From NCBI RefSeq assembly GCF_030406405.1, contig NZ_JAUEPL010000041.1, positions 1 to 64,000 of the forward strand: DNA of 64,000 bases, read 5' to 3'. Of the stretch, positions 26,477-35,365 are shown in pieces. The notes below the pieces were generated by a model. The model did no database searches. It saw nothing but the letters and a program-made list of their open reading frames with translations, and was not told the DNA's origin. Position numbers and translations under genes: made by a program. Every line of letters starts with the position of its first letter. Position 1 is the stretch's first letter. The DNA comes from Streptomyces ficellus. GTDB lineage: Bacteria; Actinomycetota; Actinomycetes; Streptomycetales; Streptomycetaceae.

Positions 26477-26932
26477 CTACCGGTCGTGCAGGATCTCGGG
26501 CCGGGTGACGGGCACGATGGTGACCAAGCCGTCGAGGCCCTTGAAGTCGTCGGGGTTGGTGGTGAACAGGGGGAGTCCCTCGGCGACCGCGACGGCGGCG
26601 ATCATCAGGTCGGCCGCACGGCGACGGGGCTTGCCGCCTGTGGAGACGACGGCGGCGCAGATTCTGCCGTAGATGCGGGCCGCCTCCACGTCGAAGGGGA
26701 TGGGGTCGAATTCGTTCTCCGCGCGCTGTAGAACGTCCATGCGGCGGGCCCGCTCGGCGTGTTCGTCGTAGTCGCTCTGCTCGCCGCCGCGCACCTGGTG
26801 AGGGCCTGCAGAGAGTTCTGCGAGGGTGATGGCGCTGATGGCCATCTCGGCAGGTAGCTCGTCGGCGTCGATCCACTTGCGCAGGATCATGATGTTGGTG
26901 TCGAGCAGGCCTTGCTCGTGCTCAACGGGCAT
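26477..26932 (-). CDS. VapC-like PIN-domain ribonuclease toxin
   Basis: 151 residues. The PIN-domain acidic residues are visible: Asp in GLLDTNIM, Glu in ITLAELSAG, Asp in RRAADLMIAAVA and Asp in TTNPDDFKG. Such toxins cleave tRNA or rRNA and are held inactive by an antitoxin encoded just upstream. Here the antitoxin gene overlaps by 11 bases and precedes it, the usual order. It lies within the tRNA-Arg-bounded island, where it could stabilise the island by post-segregational killing. Confidence 0.88.
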   Translation of the reverse strand: MPVEHEQGLLDTNIMILRKWIDADELPAEMAISAITLAELSAGPHQVRGGEQSDYDEHAERARRMDVLQRAENEFDPIPFDVEAARIYGRICAAVVSTGGKPRRRAADLMIAAVAVAEGLPLFTTNPDDFKGLDGLVTIVPVTRPEILHDR

Positions 26933-27191
26933 ACGGGTCGTCCAACTCCTGCTCGACGACCGCGTCCTGGTCGTCGCGGAAGGCGTCCAGCGAGATGTCA
27001 GGGGCGGTACGTGACATGGCCGCGAACTCGGCGCGGGGAACGAAGCGGCGACGGCGGCGGAGCGGGATCAGCTCGCCGACACGATGCCCGTCGCGGGTGA
27101 CGGTGAACGCCTGTCCTCCCTGGACGGCGTCCATGATCTCTTTGGAGCGGGTGCGCAGATCGCGCTGAGTGATCTCCGGCTGCGCTGTCAT
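26922..27191 (-). CDS. Phd/YefM-type antitoxin partner of the PIN toxin
   Basis: 89 residues from ATG 27191 (a GTG nine bases earlier is an alternative). The N-terminal half has the Phd/YefM DNA-binding pattern: ITQRDLRTRSKEIMDAVQGG, then FTVTRDGHRVGELIPL. The C-terminal half is acidic and probably wraps the toxin (APDISLDAFRDDQDAVVEQELDDPYA). It overlaps the toxin start by 11 bases and probably represses the operon. It is the gene closest to the intact tRNA. Confidence 0.85.
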   Translation of the reverse strand: MTAQPEITQRDLRTRSKEIMDAVQGGQAFTVTRDGHRVGELIPLRRRRRFVPRAEFAAMSRTAPDISLDAFRDDQDAVVEQELDDPYAR

Positions 27192-27292
27192 GCCGTCCAC
27201 GATAGCGAAGGTGTGCTACCGGGTGCTACACGGTTACCCGCGATGGCGGCAGGCGAAGGCGCCTGCTCCAGAGCGATGTGCATCCGGACACG

Positions 27293-27326
27293 AAAAAGCC
27301 CCTCACGCGTTTCCACAGGTGAGAGG
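27293..27326 (-). terminator. Terminator after tRNA-Arg
   Basis: Read on the minus strand, CCTCTCAC pairs with GTGAGGGG (one G-U pair) and CTTTTTC follows. It lies immediately 3' of the tRNA. Confidence 0.65.
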
Positions 27327-27331
27327 TTGTA

Positions 27332-27371
27332 TGCGCCCCCGGCAGGACTCGAACCTGCGGCCAAGCGCTTA
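27332..27371. repeat. Proximal att-like direct repeat inside tRNA-Arg
   Basis: Identical over 40 bases to 25749-25788. It comprises the 3' half of the intact tRNA gene up to the anticodon loop, a typical crossover segment of tyrosine-recombinase elements. Confidence 0.85.
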
Positions 27372-27406
27372 GAAGGCGCCTGCTCTATCCACTGAGCTAC
27401 GGGGGC
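27334..27406 (-). tRNA. tRNA-Arg (anticodon UCU)
   Basis: A 73-base cloverleaf on the minus strand: acceptor GCCCCCG/CGGGGGC, D arm GCTCAGTGGATAGAGC, anticodon stem GGCGC/GCGCT with loop CTTCTAA (anticodon TCT), T arm GCAGG-TTCGAGT-CCTGC and discriminator G. CCA is not encoded. It reads the rare AGA codon. Its 3' half is duplicated 1.58 kb downstream. Confidence 0.95.
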
Positions 27407-27711
27407 CGGTGGTGGCCTTGTGGCCTGGAGCCCCTGGTGGGTGGTCCGTGACCTTGCCGGGGACAAGGATAGGGCTCCGATCGCCTTGACCCGGTCGCTT
27501 CACCTGCGTGGCACGATGTGGAGGTTCGGTGAAGCGAACCGATAATCGCAGGCAGGTGCGATTTCCGCAGCGTTTTTCGCGTCTCGCGCCTCGGGTGTTG
27601 TGCACTCGTTATGCCTGTGTCCCACTCGTCCCGTCTGTCCCGAGTGCCTGATCGGCGCGCAGGGACACCTATACGCTTCAAAAAGGTCACGAAATTGGGC
27701 ATTCTTCGCAT
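27407..27711. other. Intergenic region between tRNA-Arg and the GTPase pair
   Basis: About 305 bases without a gene. It contains the divergent promoters of the tRNA and the GTPase operon. A perfect 9-bp inverted repeat (cgcttcacc at 27496-27504, ggtgaagcg at 27538-27546) with 33 bases between the arms could be a binding site, but nothing supports a specific regulator. Confidence 0.45.
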
Positions 27712-29334
27712 GTGGTGACCTTGGACGTACGGCCTCAGCTCATCGACGCACTCTCCGCCCTGCGCGACCGTGTCGCCGCCGTGCGTCTTCCACTGCCCCT
27801 GCCGGGGGCGCCACGGGCGCGGCAGACGCGGGCGGAGTTGCTCGCGCAGCTCGATGACTATCTGGTGCCCCGCCTCAAGGAGCCCGACGCGCCGCTGCTC
27901 GCCGTCATCGGGGGATCCACCGGGGCCGGAAAGTCGACGCTGGTGAACTCCCTGGTGGGGCGGCGCGTCAGTGAGGCGGGGGTGCTCCGGCCCACCACGC
28001 GTACCCCCGTCCTCGTATGCCATCCCGACGATCACCACTGGTTCGCCGGTATGCGGGTGCTGCCGCAGCTCACCCGCGTATGGACACCGCAGGACGCGGA
28101 CGGCGACGGGGACGGCGTCGAGGAGCGCACACTGCGGGTCGTCACCGCGGACACCCTGCCGCCCGGACTGGCGGTGCTCGACGCGCCCGACATCGACTCC
28201 CTCGTCGTCGAGAGCCGCGAGCTCGCCGCCGAACTGATCTGCGCCGCCGACGTGTGGGTGATGGTGACCACCGCCTCGCGATACGCCGACGCCGTGCCGT
28301 GGCATCTGCTGCGGACCGCCAAGGAGTACGACGCCACGCTCGTCACCGTGCTCGACCGGGTGCCGCACCAGGTGATCAACGAGGTGTCGCGGCAGTACGA
28401 GGCGCTGCTCGTCCGAGCGGGTCTGGGCGACGTGCCCCGGTTCACCATCCCCGAGCTGCCCGAGTCGACCGGTGGCGGAAGCGGCCTGCTGCCCGACACC
28501 GCCGTGGCGCCGCTGCGGGCCTGGCTCGCCCACCGGGCCCTGGACCCGGCCGCCCGGCAGCAGGCCGTCGGGCGCACGGCCGCCGGGGTCATCGACTCGC
28601 TGAACGCACGGATGCCGGAGCTGGCCGCCGCGGTCGCCGCCCAGTACGCCGCCGCCGTACGGCTCACCGGCGCCGTCCAGGCGGCCTACGAGCAGGAGGG
28701 CGAACGGGTGCGCCGGGAGCTGGGGCGCGGCGCCGTGCTCGCCGGCGACGCCCGCACCCGCTGGCGCGGCTACCCCCGCGACTGCTCGGCCACCGAACTG
28801 CTCGACTCCCTCGTCGAGTCCCTGACCGCGCTGCTCCAGTGCGCCGTCGCCGCCGCCGACGAGCACGTACGGGAGGCGTGGCGGCGCGAACCGGCCGCCG
28901 GCGCGCTGATGGGCGAGGGCGACGGCGGCGGCAGCGGCGCCCGGACCTCCGCCCCCGACCGGGAGACCGGCGAGCGCATCGGCATGGCCGTACGGCGCTG
29001 GCGGCGCGTCCTGGAGGAGCTGGCCGAGGACGAGGTACGGCGCGCCGACCGGGCCGCCGCCCCCGACGCCGAGACCGCGGCGGCGCTCCTCGCGGCCGCG
29101 CTGCTCGGCGGGCGCAGGACGCGCAGCGCGGGCGAGCGGCTCGCCGAGCTGCTCGGCGCGCAGGGCGCCCTGCGGCTGCGCGACCGGGGCGGCGAGCTGG
29201 TCACCACGTACATCGACCGCGTCCTGCAGGAGGAGAGGACGCGGCGGCTCGCGCCCCTCCGAGCGCTCGATGTGACACCGGAGCCGCAGGCCGAACTCAT
29301 CGCCGCGCTGTCGCTATTGCAGAAGGAGAGGTGA
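27712..29334 (+). CDS. Dynamin-like GTPase, first of a coupled pair
   Basis: 540 residues. The GTP-binding P-loop IGGSTGAGKSTLVNSLVG is near residue 66. Switch-like RPTTRTPV and G3-like LDAPDIDS follow, and the G4 position reads TVLDRVP (less canonical than NKxD). A helical C-terminal half follows with Arg/Glu-rich coiled coil. The GTG has no strong ribosome site; a second GTG follows one codon later. Its stop overlaps the next gene start (GTGA). In Streptomyces, paired dynamin-like proteins act at sporulation septa, but sequence alone does not show these are that pair. Confidence 0.75.
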   Translation: MVTLDVRPQLIDALSALRDRVAAVRLPLPLPGAPRARQTRAELLAQLDDYLVPRLKEPDAPLLAVIGGSTGAGKSTLVNSLVGRRVSEAGVLRPTTRTPVLVCHPDDHHWFAGMRVLPQLTRVWTPQDADGDGDGVEERTLRVVTADTLPPGLAVLDAPDIDSLVVESRELAAELICAADVWVMVTTASRYADAVPWHLLRTAKEYDATLVTVLDRVPHQVINEVSRQYEALLVRAGLGDVPRFTIPELPESTGGGSGLLPDTAVAPLRAWLAHRALDPAARQQAVGRTAAGVIDSLNARMPELAAAVAAQYAAAVRLTGAVQAAYEQEGERVRRELGRGAVLAGDARTRWRGYPRDCSATELLDSLVESLTALLQCAVAAADEHVREAWRREPAAGALMGEGDGGGSGARTSAPDRETGERIGMAVRRWRRVLEELAEDEVRRADRAAAPDAETAAALLAAALLGGRRTRSAGERLAELLGAQGALRLRDRGGELVTTYIDRVLQEERTRRLAPLRALDVTPEPQAELIAALSLLQKER

Positions 29335-31148
29335 CGGCGGTGAGCGCCGTTGACGAACGCTGGGACGACGGACTGATCGCCCGCCGCGTACAGGAGCAGC
29401 TGGAGGCCGGCGAGCTCGGGCCCGGTGACCCGGACGCGCCGGGCGATCCGCACACCCCCATCGGCGAGGCGTACGCCGGGACCCTGCGCGCCCGCCTCGA
29501 CGCCCTGCGCGAACTGATGGGGCTGTCCAGCACCCGGCTGGACGGCAAGACGCTCGCCGAGGCCGGGCGGGTACTGGACGAGGCGGCGGCGCGTCAGCGG
29601 CTCTCCTCGCGCCACACCGTCGTCGCCATCGCCGGAGCCACCGGAAGCGGCAAGTCCACTCTGATCAACGCGCTGGCCGGGGTGCCGATTTCCGAAACCG
29701 GCCTCCGCAGGCCCACGACGGCCGCGCCCATCGCCTGCACCTGGTCCGAGGGCGCGGCCGGGCTGCTGGACCGGCTCGCCATCCCGGGGCGGCTGCGGCG
29801 CCGGCCACTGGCGGGCGGCGTCGGCGACGAGGACTTGCAGGGGCTGGTCCTGGTCGACCTGCCCGACCACGACTCGGCGGTCACCGCGCACCGCAAGCAG
29901 GTCGACCGGGTGCTGGCCCTGGTGGACGCGGTGATCTGGGTGGTCGACCCGGAGAAGTACGCCGACGCGGCGCTGCACGAGCGGTACCTGCGTCCGCTCG
30001 CCGGGCACGCGGAGGTGACGTTCGTGGTCCTCAACCAGGTCGACCGGCTGCCCGGCGACGCCGCCCACCAGGTGCTGGACGATCTGCGGCGCCTGCTGGA
30101 CGAGGACGGGATCGCCCTCGGCGAGCACGGCGAACCCGGCGCCACGGTGCTGGCGGTATCGGCGCTCACGGGGGAGGGCGTGGGCGAACTGCGCGAGACG
30201 CTCGGCGCGTTCGTGCAGCGGCGCAACGCCGCCGAGCGGCGGCTGTCGGCGGACGTGGACGCGGCCGCCGCGCGGCTCCGCCCGGTGTACGTGGCGGACG
30301 GCAGGCCCGGCCTCGGCGAGCGGTCCCGCGAGGACTTCGGCGCCCGGCTCGCGGTCGCCGTCGGGGCGCGAGCGGCCGGCGAGGCGGCGGAACGCGAGTG
30401 GCGGCGCAACGCGGGACGGGCGTGCGGGACGCCGTGGCTGCGGCTGTGGCGCTGGTACGAGCGGCTGCGTACCGGCGGTGGCCCGGCGGGCGGCGCGTCG
30501 GGGAGCGGTACGCGGGAGGGCGCCGAGCAGGAGGCCACCGCGCCGGCGGAGGACGAGCTGACGGCACGCCAGCGCGTCGAGCAGGCCGTGCGGATCGTGG
30601 CGGACGAGGCGGCGCGCGGGCTGCCGCTGCCGTGGGCGCAGGCGGTGCGCGAGGCGGCGGTGCGCGGGGCGCAGGGGCTCCCGGAAGCGCTGGACGAGCT
30701 GGCGGTGACGCTGGGGGCGGCGCCGGCGGGGGGACGGCCGCCCCGGCCCGCCTGGTGGCCGGCCGCGGTGCTGGCGCAGGCCGCGATGACGCTGCTGCAG
30801 TTCTACGGTGCCCTGTGGCTCGTCGGCCAGATCGTCGGCGTGCTGGAACCCGGGCTGTTCCCGCCGGTCCTGATCATGCTGGCGGGCATCCTCGGCGGGC
30901 CGCTGGTCGAGTGGGCGTGCGCGGCGGCCGCCCGGGGGCCGGCCCGGCGGTACGGGGAGGAGACCGAACGCCGGCTGCGGGAGGCGGCGGCGGGGTGCGG
31001 GCGGGCGAGGGTGCTCGATCCGATCGCCGCCGAGCTGATGCGCTACCGCGAGGTGCGGGAGCAGTACGCCAACGTGTCCGGGCGCCGTAGCGCTGTGGCC
31101 ACCGGGGTCGGAATGGTGGCCCTGACGGGTGGTCCACCCGACGGGTGA
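29331..31148 (+). CDS. Era/YfjP-like membrane GTPase, second of a coupled pair
   Basis: 605 residues from a GTG with an AGAAGGAG ribosome site, overlapping the previous stop. P-loop IAGATGSGKSTLINALAG is near residue 100, then RRPTTAAP, G3-like LVDLPDHDS and a clear G4 motif LNQVDR. Two hydrophobic segments (about 473-538: WWPAAVLAQAAMTLLQFYGA and PPVLIMLAGILGGPLVEW) near the C-terminus place the protein at the membrane. The GTPase pair most likely works as a hetero-complex in membrane or division functions. Confidence 0.82.
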   Translation: MTAVSAVDERWDDGLIARRVQEQLEAGELGPGDPDAPGDPHTPIGEAYAGTLRARLDALRELMGLSSTRLDGKTLAEAGRVLDEAAARQRLSSRHTVVAIAGATGSGKSTLINALAGVPISETGLRRPTTAAPIACTWSEGAAGLLDRLAIPGRLRRRPLAGGVGDEDLQGLVLVDLPDHDSAVTAHRKQVDRVLALVDAVIWVVDPEKYADAALHERYLRPLAGHAEVTFVVLNQVDRLPGDAAHQVLDDLRRLLDEDGIALGEHGEPGATVLAVSALTGEGVGELRETLGAFVQRRNAAERRLSADVDAAAARLRPVYVADGRPGLGERSREDFGARLAVAVGARAAGEAAEREWRRNAGRACGTPWLRLWRWYERLRTGGGPAGGASGSGTREGAEQEATAPAEDELTARQRVEQAVRIVADEAARGLPLPWAQAVREAAVRGAQGLPEALDELAVTLGAAPAGGRPPRPAWWPAAVLAQAAMTLLQFYGALWLVGQIVGVLEPGLFPPVLIMLAGILGGPLVEWACAAAARGPARRYGEETERRLREAAAGCGRARVLDPIAAELMRYREVREQYANVSGRRSAVATGVGMVALTGGPPDG

Positions 31149-31289
31149 CGCAGTTGTGCACAGGCGGGGTGCTCGTCCACAGGCCGAGCGGGATTTTCGC
31201 GGACGGGCCAGCATGAACTCCGTCGGCAAGCTTCGTCGGCAAGCTTCGTCAGCAGAGGCAGACCGCGCCGCAAGGCCGGACGGGGAGGG

Positions 31290-31826
31290 ATGGGCATCAT
31301 GAACGACACCATGGTGACGGTCGTGGGCAATGTGGCGACCAACGTCGAGTACCGCGAGACCGTGTCGGGAGGCATGGCGAAATTCCGGTTCGCGGCGACC
31401 GCGCGCCGCTGGGACCGGGAGAAGGCGGCCTGGGTCGACGGGCACACCAGTTTCTACACGGTGTGCGCGTGGCGGGCGCTCGGCATGAATCTGGCCGCGT
31501 CGGTCTCGGTTGGTGACCCGTTGGTGGTGCACGGGCGGCTGAGGGTGCGGGAGGAGGACTGGGACGGTCAGCGCAGAACGTTCGTGGACATCGACGCGTC
31601 GGCGGTGGGACACGACCTGACGCGTGGGACCTCGGCTTTCAGGAGGGTGATGAGGGGAGACCCACGATCGGCTGAACGCGGCGAGCGCGGCGAGCGCGGC
31701 GAACGCGGTGAACGCGGCGAACGCGTGGAGCCCGTGGAGCGGGTCGACCGTGAGGAACGGGCGGTGCGGGAGCCCGGGAAGAGCGGCAAAAGCGCCGCCG
31801 AACGGCCAGCGGAGCTCGTGTCATGA
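31290..31826 (+). CDS. ssbB: Single-stranded DNA-binding protein, SsbB type
   Basis: 178 residues (175 if ATG 31299 is used). The OB fold is intact: TMVTVVGNVATNVEYRE, AKFRFAATARRWDREKAAWVDGH, FYTVCAWR, VGDPLVVHGRLRVRE and AVGHDLTRGTSAFRR. The tail carries Gly-Glu-Arg repeats and ends AERPAELVS, without the acidic DDIPF-type tip of SsbA. The GHDLxRGTxAFRR stretch is as I recall it for Streptomyces SsbB, the sporulation-linked paralogue. It follows the GTPase pair, which fits a role in late segregation. Confidence 0.85.
   Translation: MGIMNDTMVTVVGNVATNVEYRETVSGGMAKFRFAATARRWDREKAAWVDGHTSFYTVCAWRALGMNLAASVSVGDPLVVHGRLRVREEDWDGQRRTFVDIDASAVGHDLTRGTSAFRRVMRGDPRSAERGERGERGERGERGERVEPVERVDREERAVREPGKSGKSAAERPAELVS
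31677..31738. repeat. 9-bp tandem repeats in the ssbB tail
   Basis: About six or seven units of ggcgagcgc/ggcgaacgc coding for Gly-Glu-Arg. In-frame slippage would change only the length of the charged tail. Confidence 0.75.
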
Positions 31827-31928
31827 CGGCTCGGTGTCATGACGGTACGTCAGGAAAGGAGTACCCTCCGGCGCGCGGATGTGGAGATTTGGCGAGCGCC
31901 CACCCTGCGCCGCCCATGCGCGATAACG

Positions 31929-31943
31929 ATTCCGAGTCGGAAT
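31929..31943. promoter_or_regulatory. Perfect 15-bp palindrome upstream of the thioester surface protein gene
   Basis: attccga-g-tcggaat, about 140 bases before the GTG at 32084 in a 257-base intergenic region. It is a candidate operator; the regulator is unknown. Confidence 0.45.
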
Positions 31944-32083
31944 GGTTGTCTGACGGTATGACAGGGCATTGGGCAGGGCCGCCTCTCTAGGATTCCCCGG
32001 TACCCACGGGGCACTTGAGTCGGCAGGCGAGGCACTCCCCCCACGCATCACACGCGAAAGAGTCTCGCCCGGAGGGGAATTCG

Positions 32084-33526
32084 GTGTTTGCTGCGTTTTC
32101 TGTACGAAGGCGGAGAAGGCGTCCCGCCCGTCTCGTCGCCGCGGTCGTGACCTCCGGGCTGGTCGCCACCGGATTCATAGCCGGCGCGTCCGCCGCCGCG
32201 GCCGACGAGGCTCCACAGCACCAGGGCGGTGCCGCCGCCACCCTCAACGGGCTGACCACCTACGACCGCGCCGTACTCCGTGTCGACGGTGAGAAGCGGG
32301 AGATCCCCGCCGGACTGTTCGAGATGACCGTCGACGGCGGCGGGACTCTGAAGACCTACTGCGTCGATCTCCACAACCCCACCCAGGAGAAGGCCCGGTA
32401 CCTGGAGACCTCCTGGGACCAGACCTCCCTCGGCGGGAACAAGGACGCGGGCAGGATCCGCTGGATCCTCCAGCACTCCTACCCGCAGGTCGACGATCTG
32501 GTGGGACTGGCTCATGATGCCGGGGCGGGGCCGCTCACCAGGGAGACCGCGGCCGCCGGCACCCAGGTCGCCATCTGGCGGTACTCCGACGACGCGCAGG
32601 TCCAGGCGCTGGACCCGGCGGCCGAGAAGCTGGCCGACTGGCTGGAGAAGGCGGCCGAGAACGTCGCGGAGCCCAAGGCGTCACTGAGCCTGGAGCCGAG
32701 CGCCGTCTCCGGACCGGCCGGAACCCGGATCGGCCCGGTCACCGTACGCACCGACGCCGACCGGGTCACGGTCGCCCCGCCCGCCGACGCGGCCACCAGT
32801 GGCATCAAGGTCACCGGCGAGGACGGCAAGCCGGTCACCTCGGCGGCTGACGGCAGTCGGCTGTACGTCGAGGTGCCCGCCAAGGCCGCCGACGGCTCCG
32901 CCGCCCTCACCGTGCAGGCCACCACCTCCGTGCCGGTGGGCCGGGCCTTCGCCGGGGTCACCAAGAGCCAGACGCAGATCCTCGCCGGGTCCAGCGAGTC
33001 GACCGTCTCCGCGACGGCCACCGCCACCTGGGCCACCACGGGCGCCATACCGGCGCTCTCCGCGAAGAAGAACTGCGCCAAGAGCGGCGTGGACGTCACC
33101 GCCACCAACCAGGGCGACGCCGCGTTCAGCTTCGAGCTCACGGGCTTGCGGCACGCCATCCGGGCCGGCGAGACGCGGACGGTGACCATCCCGGTCGCCG
33201 AAGACCAGGCATACGACTTCACCATCACCGGGCCCGGCGGCTTCCGGAAGACCTTCAAGGGCATCCTCGACTGCAAGACCACCGGCAGCACGGCCACCAC
33301 CGTGACCGGGCAGCAGGGCTCGCAGCCCAGCCCCCTCTCGGCCGGCGGCGCCTCGGCCGGTACGGGCGCGCTCGACGGCGCGCTCGACGGCGGCGAAGAC
33401 CTCGCCGAGACCGGCGCGTCCGGCGCCACACCCATGATCGCGGGCATAGCCCTGACGATGGTGGTGCTCGGCGGGGCGGCCGTCTTCCTCCTCCGCAAGA
33501 AGGAGTCACCCGGCGCCGGAGAGTGA
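32084..33526 (+). CDS. Cys-Gln thioester-forming (TQXA) surface protein with sortase signal
   Basis: 480 residues. An Arg-rich signal peptide (cleaved near ASAAAA, residue 40) precedes a thioester domain. Cys93 in TYCVDLHNPT and Gln161 in GTQVAIWRYSDD are the likely bond-forming pair. Beta-sandwich stalk domains follow, then a class E-type sorting signal LAETG (about 440), a hydrophobic helix and RKKE. Such proteins sit on the cell wall and bond covalently to partners. The GTG has a GGAGGGG ribosome site. No sortase is adjacent; a housekeeping class E enzyme elsewhere probably attaches it. Confidence 0.9.
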   Translation: MFAAFSVRRRRRRPARLVAAVVTSGLVATGFIAGASAAAADEAPQHQGGAAATLNGLTTYDRAVLRVDGEKREIPAGLFEMTVDGGGTLKTYCVDLHNPTQEKARYLETSWDQTSLGGNKDAGRIRWILQHSYPQVDDLVGLAHDAGAGPLTRETAAAGTQVAIWRYSDDAQVQALDPAAEKLADWLEKAAENVAEPKASLSLEPSAVSGPAGTRIGPVTVRTDADRVTVAPPADAATSGIKVTGEDGKPVTSAADGSRLYVEVPAKAADGSAALTVQATTSVPVGRAFAGVTKSQTQILAGSSESTVSATATATWATTGAIPALSAKKNCAKSGVDVTATNQGDAAFSFELTGLRHAIRAGETRTVTIPVAEDQAYDFTITGPGGFRKTFKGILDCKTTGSTATTVTGQQGSQPSPLSAGGASAGTGALDGALDGGEDLAETGASGATPMIAGIALTMVVLGGAAVFLLRKKESPGAGE

Positions 33527-33690
33527 CCGCACCGCGGCGGTGCGCACACGATTCAGGCCCCGGCAGGCGCGCGGACGCGCGGCCGGGGCCGCTGCCTTAG
33601 CAGGCCCCGCGGTACTGGTTTCCATCGGGGGATGGACGTCAGGCAAGATGGGGTGTATCTGCCCACTCTCGGATTGCCGGACGGTTTCTC

Positions 33691-35355
33691 TTGGCTGAGT
33701 ACATCTACACGATGCGCAAGACGCGCAAGGCGCACGGCGACAAGGTCATCCTCGATGACGTGACGCTGAGCTTCCTGCCCGGCGCGAAGATCGGTGTGGT
33801 CGGCCCGAACGGCGCCGGTAAGTCCACCGTCCTGAAGATCATGGCCGGTCTGGAGCAGCCGTCCAACGGTGACGCGTTCCTGTCTCCCGGGTACACGGTC
33901 GGCATCCTGCTCCAGGAGCCGCCGCTGAACGAGGAGAAGACGGTCCTGGAGAACGTCCAGGAGGGCGTCGCCGAGATCAAGGGGAAGCTCGACCGGTTCA
34001 ACGCGATCGCCGAGGAGATGGCGACCAACTACACCGACGAGCTCATGGAGGAGATGGGCAAGCTCCAGGAGCAGCTGGACCACGCCAACGCGTGGGACCT
34101 GGACGCCCAGCTCGAGCAGGCCATGGACGCGCTCGGCTGCCCGCCCGGCGACTGGCCGGTCACCAACCTCTCGGGTGGCGAGAAGCGCCGCGTCGCGCTC
34201 TGCAAGCTGCTGCTGGAGGCCCCCGACCTGCTGCTGCTGGACGAGCCCACCAACCACCTGGACGCCGAGTCCGTGCAGTGGCTGGAGCAGCACCTCGCCA
34301 AGTACGCCGGCACCGTCGTCGCCATCACCCACGACCGGTACTTCCTCGACAACGTCGCCGAGTGGATCCTCGAACTCGACCGCGGCCGCGCCTACCCCTA
34401 CGAGGGCAACTACTCCAAGTACCTGGAGACCAAGCAGGCCCGTCTCAAGGTCGAGGGCCAGAAGGACGCCAAGCGCGCCAAGCGGCTCAAGGAAGAGCTG
34501 GAGTGGGTCCGCTCCAACGCCAAGGGACGGCAGGCCAAGTCCAAGGCCCGTCTCGCCCGGTACGAGGAGATGGCCGCCGAGGCCGACAAGATGCGGAAGC
34601 TGGACTTCGAGGAGATCCAGATCCCGCCGGGCCCGCGCCTGGGCAGCGTCGTGGTGGAGGTCGAGAACCTCCACAAGGCGTTCGGCGAGAAGGTCCTCAT
34701 CGAGGACCTGAGCTTCTCGCTGCCGCGCAACGGCATCGTCGGTGTCATCGGCCCGAACGGCGCCGGCAAGACCACGCTGTTCAAGATGATCCAGGGGCTG
34801 GAGGAGCCCGACTCCGGCACGATCAAGGTCGGCGAGACCGTCAAGATCAGCTACGTCGACCAGAGCCGCGCCAACATCGACCCGAAGAAGACGCTGTGGG
34901 CCGTCGTCTCCGACGAGCTGGACTACATCAACGTCGGCCAGGTCGAGATGCCGTCGCGGGCGTACGTCTCCGCGTTCGGCTTCAAGGGCCCGGACCAGCA
35001 GAAGCCGGCCGGCGTGCTGTCCGGCGGTGAGCGCAACCGCCTCAACCTGGCGCTCACCCTCAAGCAGGGCGGCAACCTGCTGCTCCTCGACGAGCCGACC
35101 AACGACCTCGACGTCGAGACGCTGTCCTCGCTGGAGAACGCGCTGCTGGAGTTCCCCGGCGCGGCCGTGGTCGTCTCCCACGACCGCTGGTTCCTCGACC
35201 GGGTCGCCACGCACATCCTGGCGTACGAGGGTGACTCCAAGTGGTTCTGGTTCGAGGGCAACTTCGAGGCGTACGAGAAGAACAAGGTCGAGCGCCTCGG
35301 CCCGGACGCGGCCCGTCCGCACCGCGCCACGTACAAGAAGCTGACGCGGGGCTGA
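33691..35355 (+). CDS. ettA: Energy-dependent translational throttle protein EttA (ABC-F ATPase)
   Basis: 554 residues, the usual EttA length, beginning at TTG (AEYIYTMRKTRKAHG). Two ABC domains are visible: Walker A GPNGAGKST with signature NLSGGEKRR and LLLDEPTNHLD, then GPNGAGKTT with VLSGGERNR and LLLDEPTNDLD. They are joined by the charged P-site tRNA-interaction motif linker (KQARLKVEGQKDAKRAKRL). EttA binds the ribosomal E site and gates the first peptide bond by ATP/ADP ratio. No clear Shine-Dalgarno lies before the TTG. Confidence 0.95.
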   Translation: MAEYIYTMRKTRKAHGDKVILDDVTLSFLPGAKIGVVGPNGAGKSTVLKIMAGLEQPSNGDAFLSPGYTVGILLQEPPLNEEKTVLENVQEGVAEIKGKLDRFNAIAEEMATNYTDELMEEMGKLQEQLDHANAWDLDAQLEQAMDALGCPPGDWPVTNLSGGEKRRVALCKLLLEAPDLLLLDEPTNHLDAESVQWLEQHLAKYAGTVVAITHDRYFLDNVAEWILELDRGRAYPYEGNYSKYLETKQARLKVEGQKDAKRAKRLKEELEWVRSNAKGRQAKSKARLARYEEMAAEADKMRKLDFEEIQIPPGPRLGSVVVEVENLHKAFGEKVLIEDLSFSLPRNGIVGVIGPNGAGKTTLFKMIQGLEEPDSGTIKVGETVKISYVDQSRANIDPKKTLWAVVSDELDYINVGQVEMPSRAYVSAFGFKGPDQQKPAGVLSGGERNRLNLALTLKQGGNLLLLDEPTNDLDVETLSSLENALLEFPGAAVVVSHDRWFLDRVATHILAYEGDSKWFWFEGNFEAYEKNKVERLGPDAARPHRATYKKLTRG

Positions 35356-35365
35356 GGCAACGGCA

